This document shows, in pieces, positions 33,240 to 44,408 of a stretch of 64,000 nt of DNA. The DNA is taken from NCBI RefSeq assembly GCF_001680005.1, contig NC_033561.1:1178001-1242000 (forward strand). Reading direction: 5' to 3'. The first letter of the stretch is position 1. Every line of letters starts with the position of its first letter. This stretch comes from Plasmodium coatneyi. Taxonomy: Eukaryota; Apicomplexa; Aconoidasida; Haemosporida; Plasmodiidae. The translations under genes and the position numbers were made by a program. The notes beneath the pieces were generated by a model. It did not search any database and was not told the origin of the DNA. It was given only the letters and a program-made list of their open reading frames with translations.

Positions 33240-35329
33240 TGGCACGGAGGAACCATTTCGCATATGCTTTATTCCCCCCTTACCTCCGAGCATGTTATGT
33301 GCGTATTTGAAGACACATTTGGAAGTATACTCATTGGTAAGGGACCACACAAAAGTTTATAACAACGTTGTTCATTTAATTGGACCATTTGCGAACTCCC
33401 CAATTGGGGAGTGAAAAGCAGCGGGAGAGAGCAGAACTCCACACCCGCGAAAAGTAATTTATCGATTTTTTTTTTTTTTTTGCATGCGGGGAATATGAAT
33501 TTCTATTTTTATCTTTATTTTTTTTGTTTGACGAGATTCATTTTCGCTGCAGTTTGCCTTTGCAATGTGTCTCCATGGGGGAAGTACCCCTTGGAGTTGT
33601 TCTTTGGGCAGGACGGCGTTATTAGAGTTTGCTCTGTTCGGGAGAGCAAGTCACACAGTGGGAATGACTGGAAAGAGGGGGGCTTTGCCTCCATGTGCGT
33701 GTATAAAGTGGATTGGGAAGGATATGACAAAATTGGTTTCGACCCCTATTTCTTGGTGGGAAGGTGTGGCATATCGTTGGGGAGCCTACTCTAAGTATGA
33801 TAATCTGTGTTCAATTATGTCACCCTTTATGCGATTATTATTTTTTTTTTAAACTGGCATACTGTTGCGTTGTAAGCGAAAATACCGGGTTTCCCCTCGT
33901 AAGCTTTTGGGTAGTTTTTTCAAAAAAAAAAAAAAAAAAGGAGAAACGTTCTCCTCTAACATAGTGCTGCGCATGATGAGGAAGTGCCAGAAAAAGGGTA
34001 AATATCCCCAAAATTATGCTACGTTGGGCATTTTACTCTTCGCTTCCTTGTGGTAACCCATTCGATGCTACTCGTCGGTAGCACTATTTTTTTTTTTTTC
34101 CCTTTTGGATTGAACTGCAGGGAGAGAATAACTGTTGGACCTGTCCCAGTATGGGCCTCCTCCCGCCATAATTCACAGAATGGGGGAATAATATTATATA
34201 ATTGCCCTGTTTCGGCTGAAGAAATGGTTACGGGGTGATCCCTGCAGTGCATAATATTTTTTACTACTTAACGGGGCAGCAACAAAAGGTACCCATATTT
34301 CGTGCCTACGGCGCATCACATGCATGTGAGTATCGCGCGCAATTGAGTGGTCCGTGCGGGAAGAAGGCAAATAAGCTTCATTGGCACCGTTACTTGTTTT
34401 TGGTGCATGCAACGGGTGCCATTGAAAATGATTCGCCGTTTATGCAGGAGTGTTTATATACATGTAAAATTATTGAATGCGTTGTTTATGATCTGTTCGG
34501 TGCGTTTTCCCCCTTCATTGGAGGAAAAAACGAATAATTAGAGCCGTTTTGACAGAAAAAGTGGAGAAGCTTACCATGTTAGCAATACATATTTTTATAT
34601 GTAGTTATATATATATGTATTTTTCTTTATTAAAATATTTTTTCCTTTCCCACTTGACGTTGTTTTCACCACAAATATACCATCAAACAACAAAGGAAGA
34701 ACCACCCTTTCAGCATGCTAACAATTATTTATCTGTAGATTATTCATTCTGGCATTATGAGAATTTCTGCTTTTTTTTTTGGTACCAACAAGGAAGGAAT
34801 AACTAGTTTGTGCGTACGTAAAGAACGCGGTGTTGTTTTTTGTGAGAATTTGAACAGCTCATATCTGAGGCAGAGTCATTTCGCCCTCGCCCATCCCCCG
34901 ACATAGATCAATACATATAACCTCGTTTGGAATTTCTACCGCCAGGCTGGCATTTCACCTGGGAGAGCATCTGCGAAAAGTTTAGCAGTTTCTTTTTTTT
35001 TTTTTTTTTTTTGTGACAATTGCAGGAATCGCCGGTTTATTTATATGCACGGTTGGTTCTGCGCGTCCCCGGTTTAGCTTTGCAAGGTATACATCTTCGT
35101 CTTCATATGAGTCTGCATGTGCCTCCGGTAAATTATTACTCGCCAATTCGATCCGCTTGTAACCTTCACAATATGCTTATCATGTGTGTTCATATATGCG
35201 CACGTGGGGATGTCCCTTTATTGATGCACATTGCTGTACATTAGACCAGCCCCCTTTGAGGTTTTTTTTTTTTTTTGTATTATTATTTATTTTTATATAT
35301 TTCTATACATTTATTTTTATTTATTTATC

Positions 35330-35362
<33 letters not shown>

Positions 35363-35655
35363 GGGAACCGGGGTTAGCTAGCCATTCGGTCTTCTGTGCC
35401 CCTTTTAGCGTAGGGCAGCACTTAGCTAGCTGGTTTACCTACCAAAGCACTCTACAACGCAGCGCAGGCACCACTACTGCGTGTCGTATATGTAAATGTA
35501 TGTATTTATTTATATATATGTGCAGATTATTTTTTTGATTTGCCCTTGTTTGTCCGTAATTTTTTTTTTGTGAAACTTTTGGACCCTCCTTCTTCCCCTT
35601 GGGAGCAGCGAGAGGTTGTTTATCCTGTCCGACCATCCCCCATGTACATTGCCCA
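33240..35655. other. Intergenic region between PHIST A and B
   Basis: 2.4 kb with T runs near 33466-33481, 34089-34100, 34992-35012 and 35332-35360, and an A run near 33922-33938. The frames are short and low complexity. No gene or pseudogene is recognised. Confidence 0.5.
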
Positions 35656-36838
35656 ATGGTAAATCTGATGTGGAAAAAATGTTCCAAGTCCTCTGAGGAA
35701 GAAAGGAGGATGAAGGGACCGCTAAATTTGTGCATTTCTGGCGGAATTGGAAATGGTTGTGGAGGTAGAGTTTCTGTTTCCGCACCTGTGGGTTTTTTCT
35801 TCTTGTGCGTCTTTTGCCTGGTCTGCCAAGTAAGTAGAAAAATCGATGAACAAGTATCAGAACGTAACTGCATGATGCGGCGAGAAACGTTTGGATGAAT
35901 CACCCCTTGCAGAGATTCACTTTTATTTGTTTCTCCCCTTTTGTGCTTCCCCTTTGCAGTGCCTTCTAACAGAAGATTATCCAAGCAATAACCCCCAGTG
36001 GAGTTCCCCCCAATTTAAATCCACCCCATGTTGCTCAAGAAACCTCTCCGAAGTGATTTTGCGCCAGTTAGAAAAGTACATTGATTTAAGTGACACAAAA
36101 CTGCTGGAGAGGAAGATCAACTTGAGGGGTCCCCCCATAAACGACACGCCGAAGAAGGAAGAGAAAATAGAATTGCTGAGAAAGGAGCATGAAAAAAGTA
36201 CCAATGAGGATAGCGATATACAGGACATTGAGAGCACCGACGCAGAGGTAAAGGCAAAGGAGGAAGGAAAGAACAAAATAAATGACGAACTGAAATATGA
36301 AAACCAAACAGGAAAGGAGCTAACGGAAGAGGAATTTGAAGAAATGGTGGGAATTTTACGTGGCTACATCGACATAAAAGATATGTATGCCCTTTGGGAC
36401 TATGTGCACAGGAATGGGAAAAAAAAATACGTGAGTTTGAAAGAGGAGCTTTTGAAGGATTGTGAAAATTTGTCCATAAGGTACAACATCCCAGAGGACT
36501 TTGCAACGAAGGAATGGAGAAAAGCTTACCTCCACTTGAAGGAAGAGTTTCGAAAAAAGCAAAGAGACGATTACGTAGACTTAAAAGTTTTTATTGATGG
36601 ACTTAACCTTCGTTGGGAATTTATTGCTTTTATTATTCAAAAAGATGAGTCCTGGGATTTTTTTGCCGACGCGATGAAGGACAAGTGGGAAAAGTCCCTC
36701 TCCAAGAGCTTCGAAAAATATGTGGAAGATGCCCAGGAGAAGGAAATCGAGAAGCACCCAAAGACTGGCGCCACGGTTTCTTGCAATAACAACAACAATG
36801 AACAAAACATAATAATAGTCACCGAGATTTTGCAATGA
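35656..36838 (+). CDS. PHIST/RAD exported protein B
   Basis: Exon 1 is 35656-35829 and exon 2 is 35960-36838. The intron is CAA|GTAAGT...CTTTGCAG, phase 0. The product is 350 residues. The hydrophobic signal is recessed (VGFFFLCVFCLVC, about 45-57). An alternative ATG is at 35668. A canonical PEXEL, RNLSE, is at R85. A Lys/Glu-rich linker is followed by the PHIST domain (about 205-335), with IKDMYALWDYVH, KEWRKAYLHL and ESWDFFADAMKDKWEK. All expected Trp positions are present. The C-terminal tail has an Asn run (CNNNNNEQN). A host-cell target is not deducible. Confidence 0.88.
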
Positions 36839-37009
36839 TGGATGCGTGTTGTGGGGGAGGTGCAGGGGTGGTTGACCTGGGTCGCGTTCGCTTTGTTATA
36901 TTTTTCCCCTGATTTTTTTGTGACCCTTTTCTGTGTTGTTTGTGTGCTCTGCGTGTATGTTTCGCATAGGTCAGGCTTCTCCAGCACGTCACTAAACCTT
37001 TGCCGACTT

Positions 37010-37040
<31 letters not shown>

Positions 37041-37501
37041 TGTGCACCTAACCTTTTGTCACTTTACCAACCCACGATGAGAAAAGTTAGAAAAAAAAAA
37101 AAAAAAATGTACATACATACGTAGGTACATAATACATATGCGTGGCATGTATAAACTGAGACGTTTTGCCATAGCACAAAGTGAGGCCCATTTTGTCGAC
37201 CATACAACCTGAGGAATGCTTCACCATTCGCGCAGCCCCGTTTATGAAGAGAACAATTCTGCGCAAACGTGTTGTCATTTTTGCAACAATCAGGGGGGGA
37301 AAAAAAAATAAGAAAGAAAGCCAAAAAAATAAAATTTCGAACGTAATAATTAGAATAAATCTATTCTTGGGATTAGTATTTTCGGCTTTTATATTTCTAC
37401 ATAGGGTATTATTATTATTACTTTTTTTTTTTTTTTTTTTTTTTGCCCTTTTTAACTGCAAAAAAGAATTGTTCTAAAGAAAAAATACTCGAGCAACAAC
37501 A

Positions 37502-37539
<38 letters not shown>

Positions 37540-38255
37540 GCACGATGTTTGTAAAAATGGCGATGCATGCATCGTTTTTAAGCTTCCTTAACTTTGCAAC
37601 TACTTGTACTTTTTAGTAGTCATTTCTTTAACAATTTTATTTTTCTGTACTGTTAGAAAGACATTAGAATCGATTTATAGAAACGTGAACTATCTTAGTA
37701 CCATTTTAGGGAATCACATTTTTCTGGTTTCGCTTTTATCTCAGAACAAAACGTTTGCATCCCCCATTTAGGATAACATTTTGACGTAACTCCAAATCGC
37801 ATCTTTGCTTTTTTCTTTTCTTCAAAAAGGTATGTATTGGGTAGTAGCCTGTCGTAGTACGTACAGAGGGGTGCACTGGTTTCTCTCCCCTTAGCGTTAG
37901 AGTAAAGCGACTGGAGAGAGAGCAAACAGGGGTCACTGAGCCCGAAAGGGGTAGATTCAATGTACACGTTTCGACACGTCAAACATGTAGCGTTAGCGGG
38001 GCGAAGTGTCTCCCTTTCTGTGCCAAGTTTGTGACTTATTTGACTGCAAGCTTGACCCATTTTTCTATGCCACATTCTTCCCTTTATTCACCCTGCTTTC
38101 ACCAGTAGTCTCCTAACTCCCCCTCACAAATAGAAGACCGCAGTAGCAACACGGAAGTCGCTCTGATTGGCCGAGGTCTTCCCTCGAATGAAAAGGAGAA
38201 ACGATACACATCGGAGAGTGCCTCCTTCAGAAAGGAATAATACAAGGGCAAGAAA
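36839..38255. other. Intergenic region between PHIST B and C
   Basis: 1.4 kb with T runs near 37018-37041, 37421-37444 and 37508-37536, and A runs near 37091-37107 and 37302-37309. No gene is recognised. Confidence 0.55.
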
Positions 38256-39256
38256 ATGAACGCGCGGTTTAGGTTACCAGTTCTGGGGCTCCTGAACATG
38301 TTGTTGGTGTCCTCCTTCTTCTTGGTACAGCAGGTGGGTGCACTAGTTAATGGATTCAACAGAACGAAAAACTTCCCCCGGACACACTTTTCTGAGTTGT
38401 TTTTCTAAATGAATATGTTCCCCTCTTTTTTTTTTTTTTTTTATCCTGACCCCCCATGCAGGAAAATGGCCTAAATGAACAAGCGCTAAGTAGTACGAAA
38501 GCATGCACAGAATGGCGTCAAAGAAAACTAGCGGCATGCACTCTTGGACCAATAGACGATGAAATCGATGAGGAAGACGAGATTGCTAGCACGAGCAGTG
38601 GCAGTAATAAGCATAGACACGGCAATGGAAGTAATATGAATGAGCATTATACCATGAATAATGGAAAAGCAGAGAATACAAAAAATACGAATGCAATCAA
38701 TTATGTCCATAACGATGTAGAAGACACATATGAACTACCTGACTATGATACGATAAAGGAGAATGAAAGGGAAAAAAAGGAGAACCCTGATAAAAGCTTG
38801 TACGAAAACAATGAAAACGAATTTTTAAAAAATATATCTGAGAAGGAAGTTAACGAAAGAATTGAAAAGTTAGGAGAGTACGTAGATGTGAAGGAAATGT
38901 TTATCATTTGGAACTACGTCAATGGGTTCGAAAGAATGAAATACATTAACATGGAAAAAAATATTATTGCATACTGTGAGAACCTTGCATATACCAATAA
39001 TGTTTCTAGAAATGTAAAGTCTAAACAGTGGATTCAGTTTTACTACTACATGAAGGATGAGCTGTTTTATCAGGAAAGGAAATTTCACCAGGAGCTATAC
39101 AACTTCCTCGAGCAGGGGCCAAGTTCGAAGAGGCTCTTTGTGGAATTCATTAATGAGACGAAACTTTCCTGGAGAAACTTCCGAAGGGGTGTGAACAAAG
39201 TCTGCATGGACATGTTGAAATCGACCATGAAAGGGGGTTCATCGGCAGGTCAGTAG
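38256..39256 (+). CDS. PHIST/RAD exported protein C
   Basis: Exon 1 is 38256-38333 and exon 2 is 38462-39256. The intron is CAG|GTGGGT...CCATGCAG, phase 0. The product is 290 residues. Exon 1 is a compact signal peptide (MNARFRLPVLGLLNMLLVSS). The PEXEL-like motif is RKLAA (R47): Arg and Leu are kept, but the fifth residue is Ala rather than Glu, Asp or Gln. A Ser/Asn/Glu-rich linker leads to the PHIST domain (about 150-280), with VKEMFIIWNYVNGFERMKY, SKQWIQFYYYM and KLSWRNFRRG. The sequence next to the motif (RKLAAC) resembles RRLACE in the next gene, suggesting these two are close paralogues. Confidence 0.86.
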
Positions 39257-41311
39257 ATGAGGTGCATCGATGATGTGTACCGGTGAGGTTTATGTTTAGG
39301 GTGTGCCTGTGGAGCAGGACCGGTAAGCTACGTTTTGTGCCCTCCCCCTGACGCATCAAATTTGGGAGCTTAGCCAATAGGATGAGAGTGACTAACCCAG
39401 TAGGAATTCGCCATTCCTATCGGAGAGAGAACGAACCGCCCGAAGGTGAACCCAGGGTGACATGGGCGACGTGGGTGACTTGGGTAACTTGGGTAACTTG
39501 GGTGACTTGGTTGTTGCCACCCACGCGCTTCGCTGCATTTGTCAGATGAGCATAACTAAGATGAGAGAGCATAGTTCAACCATTTGGAGTTTTTCTGTTT
39601 TTCTTTTTCTTTCTTTTTTCTTTTTTTTTTCTTTTTTACTTTAACTCCATTTGGTCGGCAATAGTTGACAATCGAATCGCTAACTAGGCACGCAGGAATT
39701 ATTGCTTTTTCCCATTGTTGTGGCGATGCATGCCTGGGGGAGAATTCCACTAGCATTAGCATCGCCCAACTGGGAGTTGCCTGATCAGGGCGTATCTATA
39801 CATTGGAGTTACATGGACAAGGGGTTAAAAAGAATGTTCCTCGGGGCGGATTCACACAGTCGATTAACGCGGTCGATTAACACGATCAATTAACACGGGC
39901 GATTAACGCAACCCATTAACGGGGTCGATGTGTGTTCGCGAATGGCTTGAAAGTGGAACGAAGCGGGGCGAAGCAGTTGTTTATATCTTATCGCATATGA
40001 GTTGCAGCAACCAACCTTCGTGCATGTGCCCCCTCTACCCCTTCGATGTGCTACTTTGCCTTTTTTTTCTCCCCTTGGGAATAATTTTCCTAAGTATGTC
40101 AAAGGCAGAAGAAGGAGTTTTCCATCCCGCTATTAAGAAAAAAAAAAAAAAAAATTGTTAAAAATGGGGTAGCAACATGTATAGGCAAACGCAAGGTCGG
40201 GAGAAAAAATAAAAATAGGGACAAAAAAAGTAGTGCCGAAAAGAAAAAAAAAAAACGGTTCTACAATCTACGTTCTACTACTACAATTCGTGCCTAACAA
40301 ACAGGGTGGCGTTCGTTCACGGGGAAACATGTCGTTGCGAAAATTTCATTTGTTGGTGTTTTCGTTTTGTCGTGCATGTATATAAGTGATGCATGCTTAC
40401 ATGGGGGCATACAGATCGAATCTGACAGCAGAAAAAAAATTATTAGGGTGAAAGCAAAGAACATTATAGGTTAGGCAGAACAAAAAAAAAAGATAAAAAA
40501 AAAAAGAAAAAATTTAATATTTATACTCGCATAGCGCAACATTATACGACATAGTATAATACATATTCCCCCCACCTGGTTATTGCCCCGCTTCATTGAT
40601 TTACCCCAGACCGTGTTTTTAGAGCTTTATTTATTTGCATATATATATATATTATTTTTATTTTATTTTTTTTTTATTCCTTGCTAGTAGATGTCATCTT
40701 GGTTTTCCTCTAGAGCCACCCTCTGTTGTGACTACTTTTTTGCGTTGTTTGTTTCTGAATTTTTCATTGATCCCTTCCTTTAGCGGCTTTTTTTTAGGAC
40801 CGCTGTGGTTATCCCTCTTTCGCATTTTCTACCAGTTTGTTTTTCATAGGTTTTTATTTTTAGTTGCTACCTGTTTAGTGTCCTTTCGTCGCTCTCATCG
40901 CGACAGAGCAGCATTTGTTCAGTTAGTTCGTCATTTGGTCATTTGTTCACTTTTTGTTTTTCCTGTTTTTTTTTCTTGTTCTTGTATGCGTTGGTTTTGT
41001 CGCAACCCTTAATGTTATCCTTTTAGTTTATTTTTTCCTTGTCTCTTTGATAACCTTATTTTATTTGCTCTTTTTGGTTGCCGCTTGAGCAAGGAAGGAA
41101 GTTTTTCCCCACTCTGTACATACCGTTTGTTGCACCAACGGTAGGTGCCACCACAGTAGTATATAATATATATGCGTGAGGCTGCATAGGAAGGGACGAG
41201 AAGACTGGAACCGATCATCTCTTCCTCTACATAGGAGGCACACTCACGTATCCTTTTATTATTATTTTTTTTTACTGCACTATAAGGTATCTAACAAAAC
41301 TGAGCGGTTCA
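39257..41311. other. Intergenic region between PHIST C and D
   Basis: 2.1 kb with two short tandem repeats: a 9- to 12-bp GACTTGGGTAAC type at about 39466-39512 and a 15-bp type with an ATTAAC core at about 39862-39925. T-rich frames at 40.6-41.0 kb are low complexity. No gene is recognised. Confidence 0.5.
39862..39925. repeat. Short tandem repeat, 15-bp ATTAAC core
   Basis: Four or five imperfect copies of a CGATTAACGCGGT-like unit (CGATTAACGCG, CGATTAACACG, CAATTAACACG, CGATTAACGCA, CCATTAACGGG). It is non-coding. Confidence 0.7.
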
Positions 41312-42553
41312 ATGGTAATGCGAAGTGGTATTAATGAGCCGTTCTTCGGAGGGAATTTCCCAAAAGTCAGCATTAGCGAGGTGGATAATTCGATTGAAAT
41401 GACTAATGAGCGAGGGAACCGTACAAATAGAGAAGGAATTAGCAGACGCGATTCCTCTTTCTGTCGCATTTTGAATATCGTGTTCATCGGATTGCTCTTC
41501 TTGGCGGTAGAGGTAAAGTCCAGTAATGATATTGCGTGTAGCAGTGGGTGGCATAACCGCTCAGTCCGTAACTGCTCAAACTGGTGATTTTATAACTGAC
41601 GATGTAACCATTCCCCTAAACATTCCCCCCCAAATATACACATTTTTCAGACTACCGTTTCTACGAAGCACGGAGAGACCCATGGTGAAGAAACAGAATG
41701 GACAAACGGAAAGGGAAGACGATTAGCTTGCGAAAATTCGTCTAATGGAACTGGAGTTGGAGGACCCATCATGATGGAAGAAAATGGAAACATCTTCGAC
41801 ACTGCACTAAGGGCACATAACAATCTGCACGATAATTCAAGTCAGGACATATATGCATTGTCTCAGCTACTGAGTAAGTATAACAAGTGCTTTATTAGAA
41901 ACACGAAGAAAGAAGGAAAAAGTGCTGACTTTACCAACGAAGGTTGTTGTAGTTCTGATACTCCATCCATCTGTTGGGAGGAAGGCATGACGATAGCATC
42001 ATCAGAAGGAAGTTTAAAAGAGGCGAACAAGGAAATGGAACCAAGAAGAAATAGATTCGTCCAGAAGGGATACTTTGAATACATGAATCATACACATGAA
42101 TTATCGGAAACAGAATTCATACAGAAAATTTCTAACCTAGGTGATTATGTAGATCCTGAAGAAATGAGTTCCATTTTTTATTATGTACATACAAATGAAA
42201 GGAAAAAATATTTCTTAATGCAAGAAAATGTGATTACCCATTGGGAGAATCTCTGTTACAATTATAAGGTAAAGGAGGAATTTAAAGAAGAACAAATGAG
42301 GAATTTATATGAGCAGACCACGAACTTTTTTCTCTTTAAGGAGAAGCATTTTCTGAAAAGCTTTAGTACGTTTGTTCGTTTGGGAAGGTACAGCACGAAG
42401 AAGTTCACTGATGGGATAATTAGTTACAAGCGTCTGTGGAAGGAATACAGAAGAATGGTGAACAATTTTTGTAGTGCAAAACTGGATGAAGTGTTGAAGG
42501 CATACTGGGAGGAAAACAAGGACAACGGCTACCAGATGCGTATCCAGTATTGA
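41312..42553 (+). CDS. PHIST/RAD exported protein D, degenerate Trp pattern
   Basis: Exon 1 is 41312-41512 and exon 2 is 41651-42553. The intron is GAG|GTAAAG...TTTTTCAG, phase 0. The product is 367 residues. The signal is recessed, with about 50 residues before a hydrophobic ILNIVFIGLLFLAV. The PEXEL-like motif is RRLAC (R90), again with the fifth position altered. The PHIST domain (about 200-350) is recognisable from LGDYVDPEEMSSIFYYVHTNERKKY. However, the IW of relatives is IF here, and the second conserved Trp (KEW/KQW) is replaced (QMRNLYEQ). The last block keeps KRLWKEYRRM. The frame is intact, so it is probably a functional but diverged member. Confidence 0.82.
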
Positions 42554-43533
42554 CTGGCAGGATGAGCAGATAATTTGTCGTGCTGTGACGCAGCTTGAAT
42601 ATGCGTTTTTTTTACCCCTGGAGTGTAACACACGCTCGAAGGTGAGGGGGAAAAAGTTTCTCTCTAAACTTATTATTTTATTTATTTTTTTTTTATTCGA
42701 ACTGATATACGTATTATGTGCACACACGTATCATAATTAATGGAACGATTTATTTATGAACATAATTTTTTTTTTTTTTTCAAAAGATGGTATTTCCCCA
42801 CTTTTGCAAGTTGATCCACTCGGACGGCGGAGGGGGGGGTTGAGCAAAAAGGAGTTCGCGGTTTTTGTTTATTATAATGGCGCAGAAGAGGATGTAGCCG
42901 AAAGATTTTTGTCTGCGCTAGTTCACGTGCAGAATGAATGTGTATATCCCTCTCTGTCGATTTATCTATCCGTTCTGTTGGTGAGGCTTTTTTCCCCGTC
43001 GTCCGGAGGTAGGTTACCCAGGAGTGGTCTACTTCGGCACTCTGATCATATAGTGCCCTCACACAGTAGTTCCTATTTGCGAAGGTAGGGCTCAACGCAC
43101 TGCCCCCGCATGAGGGGAACGTTGAGGTTTAGGCGTAATTCTGGGATGAATGCGATGTAGCATATGCGCCTGTGCGGGGTGGTCAGCATATAATGCGCGC
43201 CCATGAGTTACGCTTACGTGTGGGGTCATGTAACGTAGGTATGTCAATCTAGAAGTGCGTGAAGAAGGGGGGAACGGTGCACGAAATGTAAGCTTGTAAT
43301 GTGTGCTATACCAATCTGCCTCTCCACACCCATGCGTGTGCAGCACCGTTCAGGTTTACACGCAAAGGGGACGAGATTTAAATTACGACTAAATTTTTGC
43401 ACCGCTGAGGATGTATTTGCGGGAAGGTGCGTGGGGAGTGATGACAACATCCAACGCGCGCTCCTGTAGAATACTGGGTGTCGCGGAAATAGGATGGGTG
43501 AGTACACATACAACTGCTTGGGATTGTATTCCC

Positions 43534-43567
<34 letters not shown>

Positions 43568-44408
43568 CTACTATAGTCCGCTTTTTTATTTATCACTTTG
43601 TGACTAGCGGTAAAAGTGTGCTCTTATGCGCGGGGGAGTTATATAACATAAGGGGTGTATTCTTTCATTTATAGGTAGTTTAAAAGGGTGCGTAATAAAT
43701 ACGCAAAAAAACAAAAGGAATAAAAAAAAAAAAAAAGGGCCAAAACGGAGTAGCGTAAAAAGAAGGCAATGTTGCATGGGGGGTTAGTTTTCAACTCAGG
43801 AGGGGGGTGAAATCAGAACCCCCCCCAATTACACAATGCAATACAAGAAGTGCTTTATATTATATAATGGGGCATATGCGAATATACATACGCATGCACT
43901 GCGCAGTCTAAGGTTTGGCTTCTTCTTCCTTCCCTTTTTTCTCTTCAGTGATTAGCGGACCAGTCGACCGCTTTGCCTATTCGTTTTTCCCGAAGGTGTA
44001 GGTAACCCCCGTTTAAGCTTGAACCCTTTTTGTGCACATGCTTCACGGAAGAGTAAATAAGGGGGAGTACCCCCCCTACACCGACTAGCTGATGGTGCAC
44101 GTTTTTTTGCTGGCCGGCCTAAATATAGAAAGTTTGCCCTCTCATTTTAGAAAAGAATTCTAGAAAAAAAAAAAAAAAAAAAAAAAGCGACATCAATTGT
44201 ATGATAGCCTACAGTTTGTTTGCGTTGTAACCGCTACTATTAGTAGATTTTTGTCATCCACCGATCGAATTAGCATCTCTGCGTTTGTATTCTTATTTCT
44301 ACAAGATAAGCGAAAATAAAAGTTGCTTACACAGCGACCCATACGAGCGAAACAAACATATAGGTGTAGCTTCACCACGAAAAGAGAAACTCTACAAAGC
44401 CTGCCATC
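42554..44408. other. Intergenic region between PHIST D and E
   Basis: 1.9 kb with T runs near 42767-42780 and 43537-43567 and A runs near 43721-43737 and 44164-44186. No gene is recognised. Confidence 0.55.

Noticed and set aside
40635..41012. 125-codon Phe/Leu-rich plus frame resembling a membrane protein
   Set aside because: It comes from T-rich low-complexity DNA. It has no second exon or family features.
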